Assembly: GCA_021817045.1 (NCBI GenBank)
Contig: JAKAWG010000032.1
Span: forward strand, 1-50,919
Direction of reading: 5' to 3'
DNA: 50,919 nt
DNA from: Acidobacteriota bacterium
Lineage (GTDB): Bacteria > Acidobacteriota > Terriglobia > UBA7540
Part shown: piece after piece, positions 37,414-46,939 of the stretch
How the letters are laid out: the number at the start of each line of letters is the position of its first letter
Numbering within the stretch: position 1 is the stretch's first letter
Notes under the pieces: model-generated
Database searches by the model: none
The model's input: the letters and a program-made list of their open reading frames with translations, nothing else
What the model was told of the DNA's origin: nothing
Translations under genes and position numbers: made by a program

Positions 37414-38458
37414 TAGTCAAACTCAGCCCTTCTTCCAGGCGAACGGTGGGTTTCCAGCCGAGGAGTTTGCCGGCGCGGGTAATGTCGGGCCGGCGCTGCC
37501 GGGGGTCGTCGATGGGGAGCGGCTTGTAAACGATTTCGCTCCGGCTGCTGGTGATCCGGCGCACAAGCTCCGCCACGTCGCGCACGGTAAGCTCAACGGG
37601 GTTGCCAAGATTGACCGGGCCGTGGATGCCGTCCAGGTCATCGGCGCTCGCGGTACGTTGGATTCCCGCTTTCGCGGGAATGAACCCGCCGCTGACAGCA
37701 CCTGGGTGGCCGTTTTCACCGGATGCCGGGCTGAAGTCCGGCGCTACAGTTGACTCCGCCAGCAGAAGACGAGCGAACCCCTCGACCAAGTCGCTGACAT
37801 AGCAGAAGCTCCGCGTTTGGCTCCCGTCGCCGTAAACCGTGATCGGCTCGCCGCGCAGCGCCTGAACCACGAAATTCGAGATCACGCGGCCGTCGTGCGG
37901 CCTCATGCGCGGGCCATACGTATTGAAGATGCGCGCGATGCGCGTATCCAGCCCGTGATAACGGTGGTAGGCCAGGACCATTGCCTCCGCGAACCGCTTG
38001 GCCTCGTCATAAACGCCGCGCGGGCCGGTGGGATTCACGTTGCCCCAGTAAGTTTCGGGTTGCGGATTCACCAGCGGGTCCCCGTACACTTCCGAAGTGC
38101 TCGCCAGCAGGAATCGCGCGCCCTTGGCCTTGGCGAGGCCCAGCGCGTTGTGCGACCCGAGCGCTCCCACTTTCAAGGTTGGAATCGGCAGCCGAAGATA
38201 ATCCGGCGGGCTGGCCGGGGAGGCAAGGTGCGCGACTGCGTCGATGGGCCCCTCCACGTCAATGTATTTCGAGACGTCATGCTCCCGGTATTCAAACCGC
38301 GGGTTCGCTTCGAAAGTTCGAATATTTTCGCTGTTTCCCGTGGCAAGGTTGTCCAGGCACAGCACGGAATGCCCGAGAGAAAGCAGCTTCTCGCAGAAAT
38401 GGCTGCCCAAAAAGCCCGCGCCGCCCGTCACAACAACTCGCACTCTTTCCTCCACCAA
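37373..38458 (-). CDS. UDP-glucuronate decarboxylase (UDP-xylose synthase) with in-frame repeat insertion
   Basis: A 361-residue extended SDR of the UXS type, converting UDP-glucuronate to UDP-xylose. It has [50 protein letters not shown] with [20 protein letters not shown] (Y150, K154), [20 protein letters not shown] and [18 protein letters not shown]. Between LLLAE (231-235) and [14 protein letters not shown] (274-287) there is an extra block of about 40 residues absent from ordinary UXS proteins, which comes from inserted palindromic repeats. The neighbouring ugd gene supplies its substrate. Whether the enlarged loop leaves the enzyme active is unknown; it falls outside the catalytic and NAD motifs. 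Confidence 0.85.
   Translation of the reverse strand: MVEERVRVVVTGGAGFLGSHFCEKLLSLGHSVLCLDNLATGNSENIRTFEANPRFEYREHDVSKYIDVEGPIDAVAHLASPASPPDYLRLPIPTLKVGALGSHNALGLAKAKGARFLLASTSEVYGDPLVNPQPETYWGNVNPTGPRGVYDEAKRFAEAMVLAYHRYHGLDTRIARIFNTYGPRMRPHDGRVISNFVVQALRGEPITVYGDGSQTRSFCYVSDLVEGFARLLLAESTVAPDFSPASGENGHPGAVSGGFIPAKAGIQRTASADDLDGIHGPVNLGNPVELTVRDVAELVRRITSSRSEIVYKPLPIDDPRQRRPDITRAGKLLGWKPTVRLEEGLSLTIGHFQRPTLLAHR
37634..37753. repeat. Composite palindromic repeat inserted in frame in the UXS gene
   Basis: Two repeat types lie side by side. TTCCCGCTTTCGCGGGAA (37663-37680) is the palindromic core of a REP/dRS3-like repeat whose translation (FIPAKAGIQ) is common where it enters genes. GCCGGGCTGAAGTCCGGC (37724-37741) is a second imperfect palindrome, of a type frequent in acidobacterial intergenic DNA. 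The whole block is about 120 bases, a multiple of three with no stop in the coding frame. Confidence 0.7.
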
Positions 38459-38553
38459 AGAAACCGCAGTTTAGCTTCGCCGGAAACTACGAAAGCCGAG
38501 CAATCCTCCGCGGCCTCGATGCTGCCCATTCGCCGCGTTGACGACTAACTCCA

Positions 38554-39921
38554 TCAGTGCGCCGCCGGAACAGGCGCGGACGCGCCTCGCCCGATGCCCA
38601 CGTACTCAAACCCGCGCGAAGCCATCTCCTCGGGAGAGAACATATTGCGGCCGTCGATCACCACTGGCCGGTCCATCAGAGTTCGCACCCTGTCCCAATC
38701 CGCCCGCGAAAATTCGTCCCATTCGGTGAGGATCAACAGGGCTTCAGCGCCATTCGCAGCATCGTACGGGCTGTCGCAGTATCTAACTTCTGGGAGCTCA
38801 AGTTTTGTCTTTCCCGCAGCCTGCGGATCATACGCGGCCACCTCAGCTCCCTCGGCCAGCAAGCGCCTGATGATGGCGAGCGAAGGGGCGAAGCGGATGT
38901 CATCGGTGTTGGGCTTAAAGGCCAGTCCCCAGACCCCGATCTTCTTTCCCCGCAAAACCCACAATTCCTTTTTGACACGGCCAACGAATTGGTGGATGCG
39001 TTGCAGGTTAATCTTTTCGGCTTCCCGAAGCAGGGCGAAATCGACGCCAAGCGTTTCGCCGATGCGCACGAAAGCCTGAAGGTCTTTCGGGAAGCAGAAT
39101 CCACCGAACCCGATTCCGGGTGCTAGAAAGGCCGAGCCGATCCTCCGGTCCAGCCCGATTCCTTCCGCCACCTTGGTAATGTCAGCGCCTGCGGCTTCGC
39201 AAAGGTCGGCGATAAGATTGATGAACGATATTTTCATGGCCAGGAACGAATTGGACGCGTGCTTGATGATCTCGGCGCTGTTGATGTCCGCCACTAGCAA
39301 TGGGGGCTGTCCTTCTACTCGGCAGGGCGAGTGAACGGGACAAACAAACGTGCGGTTGAGTACCGGGCGGTAAATTTCCTCCAATATTCCCGCCGCCTTC
39401 TCGTTCTCAACACCAACGACGATCCGATCCGGATGGAAGAAGTCCTCCACAGCGCTGCCCTCGCGGAGGAACTCCGGATTTGAAGCGACGTCGTAAGAAA
39501 AGCCGGCCCGATTATACAAGCCGAGGTGCTTGCGAAGCTGGCGGCCCGTTCGCACGGGAACGGTGCTCTTCTCAATCACGAGCCTGTAGGAACGCGCGTG
39601 TTGAGCAATCTCCCGCGCTACGCCCTCAATGGCCGAAAGGTCCGCCTCGCCGTTTTCAAGCGGCGGCGTACCCACGCAGATAAAGATAGCGTGGCCGCGT
39701 TCAACCGCCTGCGCAGTGGGACAGAATGAAAGCCGGCCGGCTTGCCGGCTACGGGCCACCAGTTGATCCAGGTGCGGTTCGAAGAACGGCAAGCCGCCAC
39801 CTTCGAGCATGCTCAACTTTTCCGCATTACTTTCTGCACAGGCCACGCGATGGCCGATCTCGGCCAAGCACGCCGCCGTCGTTAACCCCACGTAACCAGC
39901 ACCAATAACAGCAATCTCCAT
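38554..39921 (-). CDS. ugd: UDP-glucose 6-dehydrogenase
   Basis: A 455-residue NAD-dependent dehydrogenase oxidising UDP-glucose to UDP-glucuronate. It starts MEIAVIGAGYVGLTTAACLA (ATG 39921); a longer frame to 39981 adds 20 unrelated residues. Features are IFICVGTPPLENG, VIEKSTVPVRTG, NPEFLREGSAVEDFFHPDRI, the catalytic cysteine in GIGFGGFCFPKDLQAF, and the C-terminal domain GKKIGVWGLAFKPNTDDIR. It precedes uxs by 95 bases, forming a UDP-glucose to UDP-xylose module. Confidence 0.93.
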   Translation of the reverse strand: MEIAVIGAGYVGLTTAACLAEIGHRVACAESNAEKLSMLEGGGLPFFEPHLDQLVARSRQAGRLSFCPTAQAVERGHAIFICVGTPPLENGEADLSAIEGVAREIAQHARSYRLVIEKSTVPVRTGRQLRKHLGLYNRAGFSYDVASNPEFLREGSAVEDFFHPDRIVVGVENEKAAGILEEIYRPVLNRTFVCPVHSPCRVEGQPPLLVADINSAEIIKHASNSFLAMKISFINLIADLCEAAGADITKVAEGIGLDRRIGSAFLAPGIGFGGFCFPKDLQAFVRIGETLGVDFALLREAEKINLQRIHQFVGRVKKELWVLRGKKIGVWGLAFKPNTDDIRFAPSLAIIRRLLAEGAEVAAYDPQAAGKTKLELPEVRYCDSPYDAANGAEALLILTEWDEFSRADWDRVRTLMDRPVVIDGRNMFSPEEMASRGFEYVGIGRGASAPVPAAH

Positions 39922-40040
39922 AATCTGAATCCTAAGCCCCGGTGTAGCGCGTACCCCGCACCCGGCCAATCTGGTGGTCATCGAGGGCGCCAGAGATCAA
40001 CCGGCTCACACTTAATCAATTTTCCAAGCGCAACTGGGGG

Positions 40041-42353
40041 TTACGCGTGATCGTCTGCCCGCTCCTGTCCGTTTGCTCCGTAGCCGTATCCGTAACCATA
40101 GTTCCCGCCCACGTATCCGTAACCGTCCCGCCTCAGATCAACGTCGTTCAGCGCCACGCCCAACAGACGCGCGCCAGCTCCATACAGCAGTGACCGCGCG
40201 CGGCGCACCACATCGTAGGGCGTGGAGTGGGCACGGGTGACCAGAACCGTCGCGTCGGTAAGCGTAGCTAGGATACGGCTGTCCGCCACGCTCAATATGG
40301 GCGGCGAATCCACGATAACAAACTCAAATTCCCGGCGCAGCTTGTGCAGTAATTCGCCCGTCATGCGCGAGGAGAGCACCTCCGCCGGGTTGGGAGGAAT
40401 CGTTCCACAGGGAATAACGCTGAGGTAGGAGATGCCTGGAACCGGCATGATCGCCGCGTCGAGCGCGGCGTGGCCTGTCAGACACTGCACGAACCCCGGT
40501 TTGTTCTCAACCCCGGTAGCGCGGTGGCAAGCCGGGCGGCGCATGTCACAATCCACAATCACCACTTTCGTGTTGAGGCTCGCCAGAGTGGCGCCCAGAT
40601 TCACCGCCGTAGTCGTCTTTCCTTCGCTCGGAAGTGCGCTCGTAATCAAAAGCAGCTTAGGAACCGGACTGGCCGAAAGCAGAATGGACGTTCGCAGAGA
40701 ACGGAATGCCTCGGCGACCTCGGGAGCCGTCTGGATGGCCGGCGCCAAGTGGCCGTTGCCATTGGTCGGGACCGGCAGCAGGTCCGCTTCGTCTCCGTCT
40801 TCGATTTCCTCAGCGCCATCCAGCGAGAACTTGGGAAGAACGCCCAGGGAGGGCAGACGCACAAGGCGCTCCACATCGTCGCTCGTTTTCAGGGTCTTGT
40901 CGAGATACTCCTGGAAAAATGCCAATCCGACGCCCAACGCTCCACCCAGGATTAACCCCAACGCCAAGTTTAGAACGACCCGAGGTTTGACAGGCCCTTG
41001 GGGAACTATCGCATTGTCCACAATCCTGATATTGCTCGCGTTCAGGCCCGCTGACACCTGGGCTTCCTTCATCCTCTGGAGCAATCCCTGGTAAAGCTCG
41101 CGGTTAGAGTCCACTTGCCGTTTCAAAATACTGTACTGAACCATCCTCTCGTTCAAAGCTGTCATCGTCCGCTTTTGCTCGTCAATCGCCCGCTGGAGAT
41201 AATTAACGCGGTGCCGTGATGACTTGTATTCTTGAACGATGTTCTGAATGACGGCGCCCTTTTCCCGATCGATCTCTTTTTGAAGAGCCTTGATTTCCCG
41301 CCGGTACTGGCGTGCCTTGGGATAGTCCGGCTTAACCCAGGACGTGATCATGGCGTACTGCTGCTCGTCGTCCGCGAGCTTTTCCTCCAGGCCCTGAACC
41401 AGCCCGTTATTCAACACGCCGGGCAAATCCTCCACCTTCCCGTGTTTCACTAGGCTGTAGAGCCCCTGCTTTTGGAACAAGGCTCCCTGGGCCTGTCCAT
41501 ATTCCTGCATCAACTCCGCCATCCGGGCGCTGGCCAGGCTTTGCTGGCTGTTGTTCGTGGTCTCCAGGTAAAGAATACCGTGCGCCCGGGCATAGGCTTG
41601 CAGGGCATCTTCGGACTTCTCGAGCTTTGCCTGTAGGCCCACCAGACGGTCTTGCAGCCAGTGGGATGCACTGATCGTTTCGTCCCACTTTACCGCGAGG
41701 TTCTCGTTGATGTAGTCTTCCGCGAGTTTGTTAGCCACCTCCGCTGCCAAAACTGGGCTGTGAGACTCGAAAGAAAGCTCAACCAAGTTGCTCCGCCGCA
41801 CGGGGCTAATGTCAAGGAAACCCTGCACGTGCCGGACACTGTTACGAAAATACCCCGCGTTAGGACTCGGATTAGGATTCGACGGAGAAGGCAGCACCTT
41901 GGGAGTGGTTTGGATCAACCCAAAGAGCATGCGGTTGCGATAAAACTCCGGAATACGCCATAAGTTCAGGTCGCGCACCACGCGGTCCGCCAGCGTTCGG
42001 CTCTTGAGAATCTTGTACTGCGTCTCAAGATAGGCATCGGGGTCAACTGGATTGACGCTCACAACCTCCTTGAAATTGACTACGCTCGGCTGCTGTGGGT
42101 CGATTTCCATCAAAACCTTGCCTTCATAAACAGGCTTCTCTTTCAGGGTTCCGATGGCAACGGTTGCGAACACAATCACCAGGCACGACAACACCACCCA
42201 GCGTCGCTTGAGGATGATTGCCCAGTAATCAAGCAGGTGCGGGACCTCTTCCGAGGACACATCCAGGATTGGTTGCGCATCCAGAGCTTGAGGTCCGGTT
42301 CCCGCCAAAGCGTCTGGAGGGTATGACGCTGGGCGCCTTTCAAGTTCGTCCAT
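40041..42353 (-). CDS. wzc: Polysaccharide co-polymerase / tyrosine autokinase (Wzc-type)
   Basis: A 770-residue BY-kinase. An N-terminal Wzz domain with a first membrane helix (about 53-72, RRWVVLSCLVIVFATVAIGT) precedes a long coiled periplasmic region (about 200-450) and a second helix near 465-485. The cytoplasmic kinase has Walker A SALPSEGKTTT (about 572-582), Walker A' VVIVDCDMRRP (about 597-607) and Walker B VIVDSPP (about 679-685). The C-terminal tail contains YGYVGGNYGYGYGYG, six tyrosines as the autophosphorylation cluster. Such proteins set chain length and control export with the Wza porin, whose gene lies 23 bases upstream. Confidence 0.93.
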   Translation of the reverse strand: MDELERRPASYPPDALAGTGPQALDAQPILDVSSEEVPHLLDYWAIILKRRWVVLSCLVIVFATVAIGTLKEKPVYEGKVLMEIDPQQPSVVNFKEVVSVNPVDPDAYLETQYKILKSRTLADRVVRDLNLWRIPEFYRNRMLFGLIQTTPKVLPSPSNPNPSPNAGYFRNSVRHVQGFLDISPVRRSNLVELSFESHSPVLAAEVANKLAEDYINENLAVKWDETISASHWLQDRLVGLQAKLEKSEDALQAYARAHGILYLETTNNSQQSLASARMAELMQEYGQAQGALFQKQGLYSLVKHGKVEDLPGVLNNGLVQGLEEKLADDEQQYAMITSWVKPDYPKARQYRREIKALQKEIDREKGAVIQNIVQEYKSSRHRVNYLQRAIDEQKRTMTALNERMVQYSILKRQVDSNRELYQGLLQRMKEAQVSAGLNASNIRIVDNAIVPQGPVKPRVVLNLALGLILGGALGVGLAFFQEYLDKTLKTSDDVERLVRLPSLGVLPKFSLDGAEEIEDGDEADLLPVPTNGNGHLAPAIQTAPEVAEAFRSLRTSILLSASPVPKLLLITSALPSEGKTTTAVNLGATLASLNTKVVIVDCDMRRPACHRATGVENKPGFVQCLTGHAALDAAIMPVPGISYLSVIPCGTIPPNPAEVLSSRMTGELLHKLRREFEFVIVDSPPILSVADSRILATLTDATVLVTRAHSTPYDVVRRARSLLYGAGARLLGVALNDVDLRRDGYGYVGGNYGYGYGYGANGQERADDHA

Positions 42354-42376
42354 GCTGCTCCCGTGACCAGGCTGGA

Positions 42377-43495
42377 CTACAAGCCTCGCCAGATAATCAG
42401 GCCGCTGACTGTGGCAAGCGCGGTGCCAATTCCCGTTGCTCCAAAGGTCTTCAGACCGTTTCCTGGAACTACCAGGATGTCATCGGCTGTAAGGAGCGGA
42501 TCCTTCGCCTTGCCCTTCATGATCTTGCCAAGGTTGATGAACGACACCTTGCGCGTGCCGTCCGGCAATTGATGAATGATCTCGTCGTGGCGCTTGTTGG
42601 GCGAGGTGTCAAATCCCAATGCCAGCGCCAGTGCTTGCAGCGCCGTCAGACTATCCCGGTCCTCCAGCGTGAAGCCGCCCGGCCTTTTAACGTCACCTAC
42701 GACGTAGACGATGCCGGCCTTGCTTACCGTGACGACGTCGAAGGGCTCGATCGGAACATTAAGGGCAGTATCGTCCGAGTACAGTAGTTTCCCCAAGTCC
42801 ACCTTGATCTGGTTATGGGAAATCACTTCGAGGCCGGTCATAGGATGGAGAGTTCCGAAATTGGTCTTGCGGGTGATATAAACCCAGCGGCCGGCGGGCG
42901 CGCCTCCCGACGAGGCTGACGTGGTTCCACCGTTCGCGCCGCTTCCCTGCGGCGTATTCACTCCACCCGCCATCGCCAAAACCTGGATCAAAGAGCGAGG
43001 CCCCGGCAACTGGTATATCCCGGGCTTGGCAACCGCACCCACCACGGAAACCGGCTGGGAGTGGAATTGACGGATGAAAATCTGCACGTGCGGGTCCTCA
43101 AGATAGCTTTTCCCCCAATCTCTTTGCAGCTCGTCCCTCAATTCGCTGGTTGTTAAGCCCGCAGCTTGCACCTTTCCAAGAAGTTTTACGGTGATCGTGC
43201 CGTCGTTTTCGACGCGGACGGTTTGGGTCATTTCCGGCAGATTGAAGACGGTGATGGTTACAACATCTTCGGGACCGAGAACATAATCCGGGCCCTCCAT
43301 TCCTCCGCCGGCAATGTCCTGACTTCCGGAGGTAGGAGCGTTCGGCTCCATCGTCTGGATGCCGGCCCCGGCATCTTGATCCTGCGCGGCCTGCTTATCT
43401 TGGTTCAAGCCCTGACCCAAAGCAACAGGTGCTGAGAGGGCAAAGACCATGATCAGCGCCACCAACCCACAAGCCAATTTGTAACAGTGCCTCAT
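42377..43495 (-). CDS. wza: Polysaccharide export outer-membrane protein (Wza-like, SLBB)
   Basis: A 372-residue protein starting at ATG 43495 with GGAG 6 bases upstream, followed at once by a signal peptide (MRHCYKLACGLVALIMVFAL, then SAPVALGQG). An in-frame GTG at 43531 would bury the signal. The Poly_export domain reads YVLGPEDVVTITVFNLPEMT and ITVKLLGKVQAAGLT. SLBB-like domains follow (VSVVGAVAKPGIYQLPGPRS and VYVVGDVKRPGGFTLEDRDS). No lipobox cysteine is present at the cleavage site. It is the first gene of the minus-strand cluster. Confidence 0.92.
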   Translation of the reverse strand: MRHCYKLACGLVALIMVFALSAPVALGQGLNQDKQAAQDQDAGAGIQTMEPNAPTSGSQDIAGGGMEGPDYVLGPEDVVTITVFNLPEMTQTVRVENDGTITVKLLGKVQAAGLTTSELRDELQRDWGKSYLEDPHVQIFIRQFHSQPVSVVGAVAKPGIYQLPGPRSLIQVLAMAGGVNTPQGSGANGGTTSASSGGAPAGRWVYITRKTNFGTLHPMTGLEVISHNQIKVDLGKLLYSDDTALNVPIEPFDVVTVSKAGIVYVVGDVKRPGGFTLEDRDSLTALQALALALGFDTSPNKRHDEIIHQLPDGTRKVSFINLGKIMKGKAKDPLLTADDILVVPGNGLKTFGATGIGTALATVSGLIIWRGL

Positions 43496-43623
43496 GGTGC
43501 GCTCCGCGGTTTCGGAGGAGTTTAGATTCACATGTTCACCGGGAGATGACCGCCGCGCGCGGCCTTTTTAAGCATCGGTGCTCAAGACTCGTAAGATATT
43601 GACGTTAAACGAGACATCCTTCG

Positions 43624-43653
43624 TTGTCAAGGCGGCTGTTATTAACGTATTAT
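43624..43653 (+). promoter_or_regulatory. Candidate promoter for the divergent UDP-sugar dehydrogenase
   Basis: TTGTCA (43624-43629), an 18-base spacer, and TATTAT (43648-43653), about 95 bases upstream of the ATG at 43748. The opposite strand of this 250-base divergent region must also drive wza, but I see no equally good match there. Confidence 0.45.
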
Positions 43654-43747
43654 CGAAGGGGTTTGTCGTTTGCGCGTGGCTCGACCATTCGGACGAGGAC
43701 AGCGGGATCAAACAAACCGCTTAAAGCTACCCGGAAGAGGTGGATCG

Positions 43748-45139
43748 ATGAATGTTGCGGCTGTAGATCAGGCGTCGCGGTTGGCCAAATTCGAGAAGAA
43801 ACAGGCCAGAGTTGGTGTTATCGGCCTCGGGTACGTAGGCCTGCCTCTTGCGCTGCTTTATTCCCGCAAGGGATTCAGCACCACTGGTTTTGATACCGAT
43901 CCAACCAAGATTGAAAAGATCGAAGCCGGGCAAACCTACATTCGGCACATCCCTTCGGAACTGATCGGCGCCGAACGCGCGCAGAATCGATTCCAGGCTA
44001 CGACGGAGTTCCGGCTCCTCCAGGAAATGGATGCCCTGATCGTTTGCGTACCCACCCCGCTCGACGAGCATCGCGAGCCCGACCTGAGCTTTGTCCGCAA
44101 CACCGCCGAGACGGTTAGCCAGCACCTGAAGCCAGGACAACTGGTCGTGCTCGAGAGCACGACGTATCCCGGAACGACTGACGAACTGCTGTTGCCTATT
44201 CTCGAACGCTCGGGCCTCCATTCGCCCGTCATGTCCTACACAACCGACGGGGCCGCCGTGACCAGCCCGGATCCGAGCGGCGTAGATTTCCTTCTTGCCT
44301 TTTCGCCGGAGCGCGAAGACCCCGGGAATAAATCCTTCCAAACCCACCAGATCCCAAAGGTGGTTGGCGGCGTGAACGGCCCCAGCGCGCAAGCTGCCTT
44401 CACCCTCTATAGTCAGGTTTTTGAGCGCGCAATTCTCGTCAGCTCGTCCCGCGCCGCCGAGATGACCAAGCTCCTTGAAAACATCTACAGGTGCGTTAAC
44501 ATTGCGCTCGTCAATGAACTGAAGGTTTTGTGTATGCGCATGGGCATCGACATCTGGGAGGTGATCGAGGCTGCCAAAACGAAGCCCTTCGGGTTCACGC
44601 CGTTCTACCCGGGACCGGGCTTGGGCGGGCATTGCATCCCAATCGACCCGTTTTATCTCACGTGGAAGGCACGAGAGTATGAGTTCCCCACTCGCTTCAT
44701 CGAACTGGCCGGTGAGATCAACTCGGCGATGCCGGAGCACGTGGTTTCGACCCTGGCGGAAGCTCTCAACCAACGGCGGCAATGCCTTAAGGACCAACGC
44801 ATTTTAGTGCTCGGCATCGCGTATAAGAAAGATATTGACGATCTGAGAGAATCTCCTTCCCTGCGGATTATCGAGCTGCTCTCGCAGCGCGGCGCGGAGG
44901 TTGATTATCACGATCCTTACTTCCCGCAACTTCACAAAATGCGCCATTACAACTATCAGCACATGTCGTCTGTGGAGCTCTCAGCCGAAAACCTGGGTCA
45001 ATACGCTGCCGTCATCATAGCAACCGATCATTCGAGCTATGATTACTCCTTCATCATTCGCCACGCCCGGCTGGTGATCGACACGCGAAATGCCACCCGC
45101 AACGTCAAGCAGGACAATGAGAAAATTGTTCGCTGCTGA
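43748..45139 (+). CDS. UDP-N-acetylhexosamine dehydrogenase (WbpA/WecC-like)
   Basis: A 463-residue nucleotide-sugar dehydrogenase starting at ATG 43748 after GGAAGAGGTGGATCG; upstream in-frame codons look non-coding. It has VGVIGLGYVGLPLALLYSRK, ALIVCVPTPLDEHREPDLSF, VLESTTYPGTTDELLLP, AFSPEREDPGN and the catalytic cysteine in GPGLGGHCIPIDPFYLTWKA, the GGHCIPxDPxYL form of the UDP-GlcNAc/ManNAc dehydrogenase branch as opposed to Ugd. The C-terminal domain has LVLGIAYKKDIDDLRESPSL. It likely makes a UDP-aminouronate. It is transcribed away from the main cluster. Confidence 0.88.
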   Translation: MNVAAVDQASRLAKFEKKQARVGVIGLGYVGLPLALLYSRKGFSTTGFDTDPTKIEKIEAGQTYIRHIPSELIGAERAQNRFQATTEFRLLQEMDALIVCVPTPLDEHREPDLSFVRNTAETVSQHLKPGQLVVLESTTYPGTTDELLLPILERSGLHSPVMSYTTDGAAVTSPDPSGVDFLLAFSPEREDPGNKSFQTHQIPKVVGGVNGPSAQAAFTLYSQVFERAILVSSSRAAEMTKLLENIYRCVNIALVNELKVLCMRMGIDIWEVIEAAKTKPFGFTPFYPGPGLGGHCIPIDPFYLTWKAREYEFPTRFIELAGEINSAMPEHVVSTLAEALNQRRQCLKDQRILVLGIAYKKDIDDLRESPSLRIIELLSQRGAEVDYHDPYFPQLHKMRHYNYQHMSSVELSAENLGQYAAVIIATDHSSYDYSFIIRHARLVIDTRNATRNVKQDNEKIVRC

Positions 45140-45187
45140 CCTGTGCCGCATCGCTTCCAGTCTCCTACCCGGGGCTAGCCTACATAT

Positions 45188-46255
45188 TCAGGCACTATCC
45201 AAAGCCAGCGCTTCCCAGCCGAGTTGCAAATTTACGTTGCGGGTCTGCAGCCGGTAAGCCTCATCCAGCCCGTGTTTCAACCGCTCCACCCCGTCCAGTC
45301 CCAGGCGGTCGGCCCACTGCCGCAGGCGAGGCAGAAGATCAACGTTAACGACCCGGGCTGTGTCCCCTGTCTCGATGATCTGCACGAGGTCGCTCAGCAA
45401 CGTGTAGCCCGTCTTGAGCCGCTCTTCGAGCCGTTCCCGATTTTCCGCGAGCGCCTTCGTGGCATCGAAGAGGGCTTTCCATTCGCCGGCGCTCGCCGAG
45501 CGCCAATCTTTGCCCGCAAGCGCGCCGATGAAATCGATCCAAGGCTGGCGGCTGGCTTGAAAAGACGCCAGATCAAACTCAATGGCAGCCGCAATACTGC
45601 CCGCCGCCCAGCGCGTGGCCAGATCGAGCTGAGCGGCCTGAATCCGTTTCTGATTCTGCAGCACTTGGCGGATCACGCCGTCTTCGACTGGGCGAAACTG
45701 AATCCTCCGGCAGCGCGAGCGCAACGTGGGTCGCAGTTCGTAGGCGTTCGGGCAAATCAGTACAAGTGTAGCGCCTTCGGGCGGCTCTTCCATGACCTTG
45801 AGCAGCAGATCGACAGCCTGCCAGTGGACCGTCTGGGCTTGGTTGAGGATGAAGACGCGCCGCTGAAACTCAAAGGCGCGGGCGTAAGCGGCGCTGCGTA
45901 GCTGGCGGATCTGCTCAATCAGAATAAAGCGCGTAATCGGCTCAATGAACTGCACGTCAAAGTAAATTAGCCCTTCAACGCGGCGGGTCGCGTCCTTCAT
46001 CTCCCGGCGGCGAGCCAGATCCTCGCGCGCGCGGAGCAGCATTTCCTCGGTCTTGACGCAGTGGCTACAGTTGCCGCAGAAATCGCCGTGCAGGCGCTCA
46101 CAATTCAGGGCTTTTGCCAGCATGAAGGCGAGCGATTTCTTGCCCACACCGTCCGGGCCCGAGAAAAGGAACGAACCCGAGAGAGCCTCGCGCCTCAACA
46201 AGTCGCGCAACGTCAAGACGGCTGCCGGGTTGCCAAGAAAACTTTCAAAGCCCAT
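45188..46255 (-). CDS. holB: DNA polymerase III subunit delta'
   Basis: About 355 residues, the clamp-loader delta' type of AAA+ protein. It begins MGFESFLGNPAAVLTLRDLL and has Walker A GPDGVGKKSLAF, a zinc module CERLHGDFCGNCSHC, then LNQAQTVHWQAVDLLLKVME and EEPPEGATLVLIC, with SRCRRIQFRP as the SRC motif. GAGG lies 6 bases before the ATG at 46255; the ATG at 46261 abuts GAGG and is less likely. It follows tmk by about 20 bases in the same direction, the usual tmk-holB pairing. Confidence 0.9.
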   Translation of the reverse strand: MGFESFLGNPAAVLTLRDLLRREALSGSFLFSGPDGVGKKSLAFMLAKALNCERLHGDFCGNCSHCVKTEEMLLRAREDLARRREMKDATRRVEGLIYFDVQFIEPITRFILIEQIRQLRSAAYARAFEFQRRVFILNQAQTVHWQAVDLLLKVMEEPPEGATLVLICPNAYELRPTLRSRCRRIQFRPVEDGVIRQVLQNQKRIQAAQLDLATRWAAGSIAAAIEFDLASFQASRQPWIDFIGALAGKDWRSASAGEWKALFDATKALAENRERLEERLKTGYTLLSDLVQIIETGDTARVVNVDLLPRLRQWADRLGLDGVERLKHGLDEAYRLQTRNVNLQLGWEALALDSA

Positions 46256-46276
46256 ACTCATCCTCGATCATGGTTT

Positions 46277-46939
46277 TCAGGCCTGCCGTATCCGGCGCTC
46301 CGTTTCAGCGAGAAACTCGCTGACGACCGCGCGAATTTCTTCCTGTACCTCATTCACCGGGCCGTCCGCCCGCACCACTTTCACCCGGCGCGGCGCGCGG
46401 CGCGCCACTTCCAGATAGCCCTTACGCACCCTTCGGTGAAATGGAAGCCCTGCCGTTTCAAATCGCCTACTCCGAACTCCGCTCGCGCGACAAGCGGCCC
46501 GTTTGAACGCAAGCCGCGGCGGAGCATCCAGAACAATCGTGAGATTTGGCTGGGTCGGACCGCAAATCAGCTCATCTAGCACCCGTACCGGCCCCTCGCC
46601 CAGCCGTCGTCCGTAACCCTGATAGGCAAAGCTGGCATCGTTGAACCGGTCACTGACTACGATTTTGCCGCGAGCGAGCGCCGGGCGTACCACCTCCTCC
46701 AGGTGCTGCGCCCGCGCCGCGTACATCAACGCCAGTTCCGCAAGCGGAATCAGTCCATGGTTGCTGGAAGAAAGCAGGATGCCGCGAATTTGTTCGCCCA
46801 CGCGTGTCCCGCCCGGTTCGCGCGTTGCGAGAACCTCGTACCCTTGACGCCGCAGCCAGTTCGTAAGCAACCTGACCTGCGTGCTCTTCCCTGTTCCGTC
46901 GATCCCTTCCAGAGTGATGAGCAAACCCGCTCGCTTCAA
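46277..46939 (-). CDS. tmk: Thymidylate kinase
   Basis: A 220-residue dTMP kinase making dTDP. It has LITLEGIDGTGKSTQVRLLT (P-loop), LATREPGGTRVGEQIRGILL (the TREPGGT motif), IVVSDRFNDASFAYQGYGR (DR motif, with the usual Tyr/His position as Phe) and a LID-like arginine stretch around RRFETAGLPFHRRVRKGY. The C-terminus is about 15 residues longer than E. coli Tmk. The neighbouring holB supports the call. Confidence 0.93.
   Translation of the reverse strand: MKRAGLLITLEGIDGTGKSTQVRLLTNWLRRQGYEVLATREPGGTRVGEQIRGILLSSSNHGLIPLAELALMYAARAQHLEEVVRPALARGKIVVSDRFNDASFAYQGYGRRLGEGPVRVLDELICGPTQPNLTIVLDAPPRLAFKRAACRASGVRSRRFETAGLPFHRRVRKGYLEVARRAPRRVKVVRADGPVNEVQEEIRAVVSEFLAETERRIRQA

Noticed and set aside
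37373..38458. UXS gene as a pseudogene because of the insertion
   Set aside because: The frame is intact, all catalytic and NAD motifs are present, and the insertion is a multiple of three.
43727..44797. A 356-codon open frame on the minus strand
   Set aside because: It is exactly antisense to the UDP-sugar dehydrogenase coding region, has no domain features, and reflects codon bias of the real gene.
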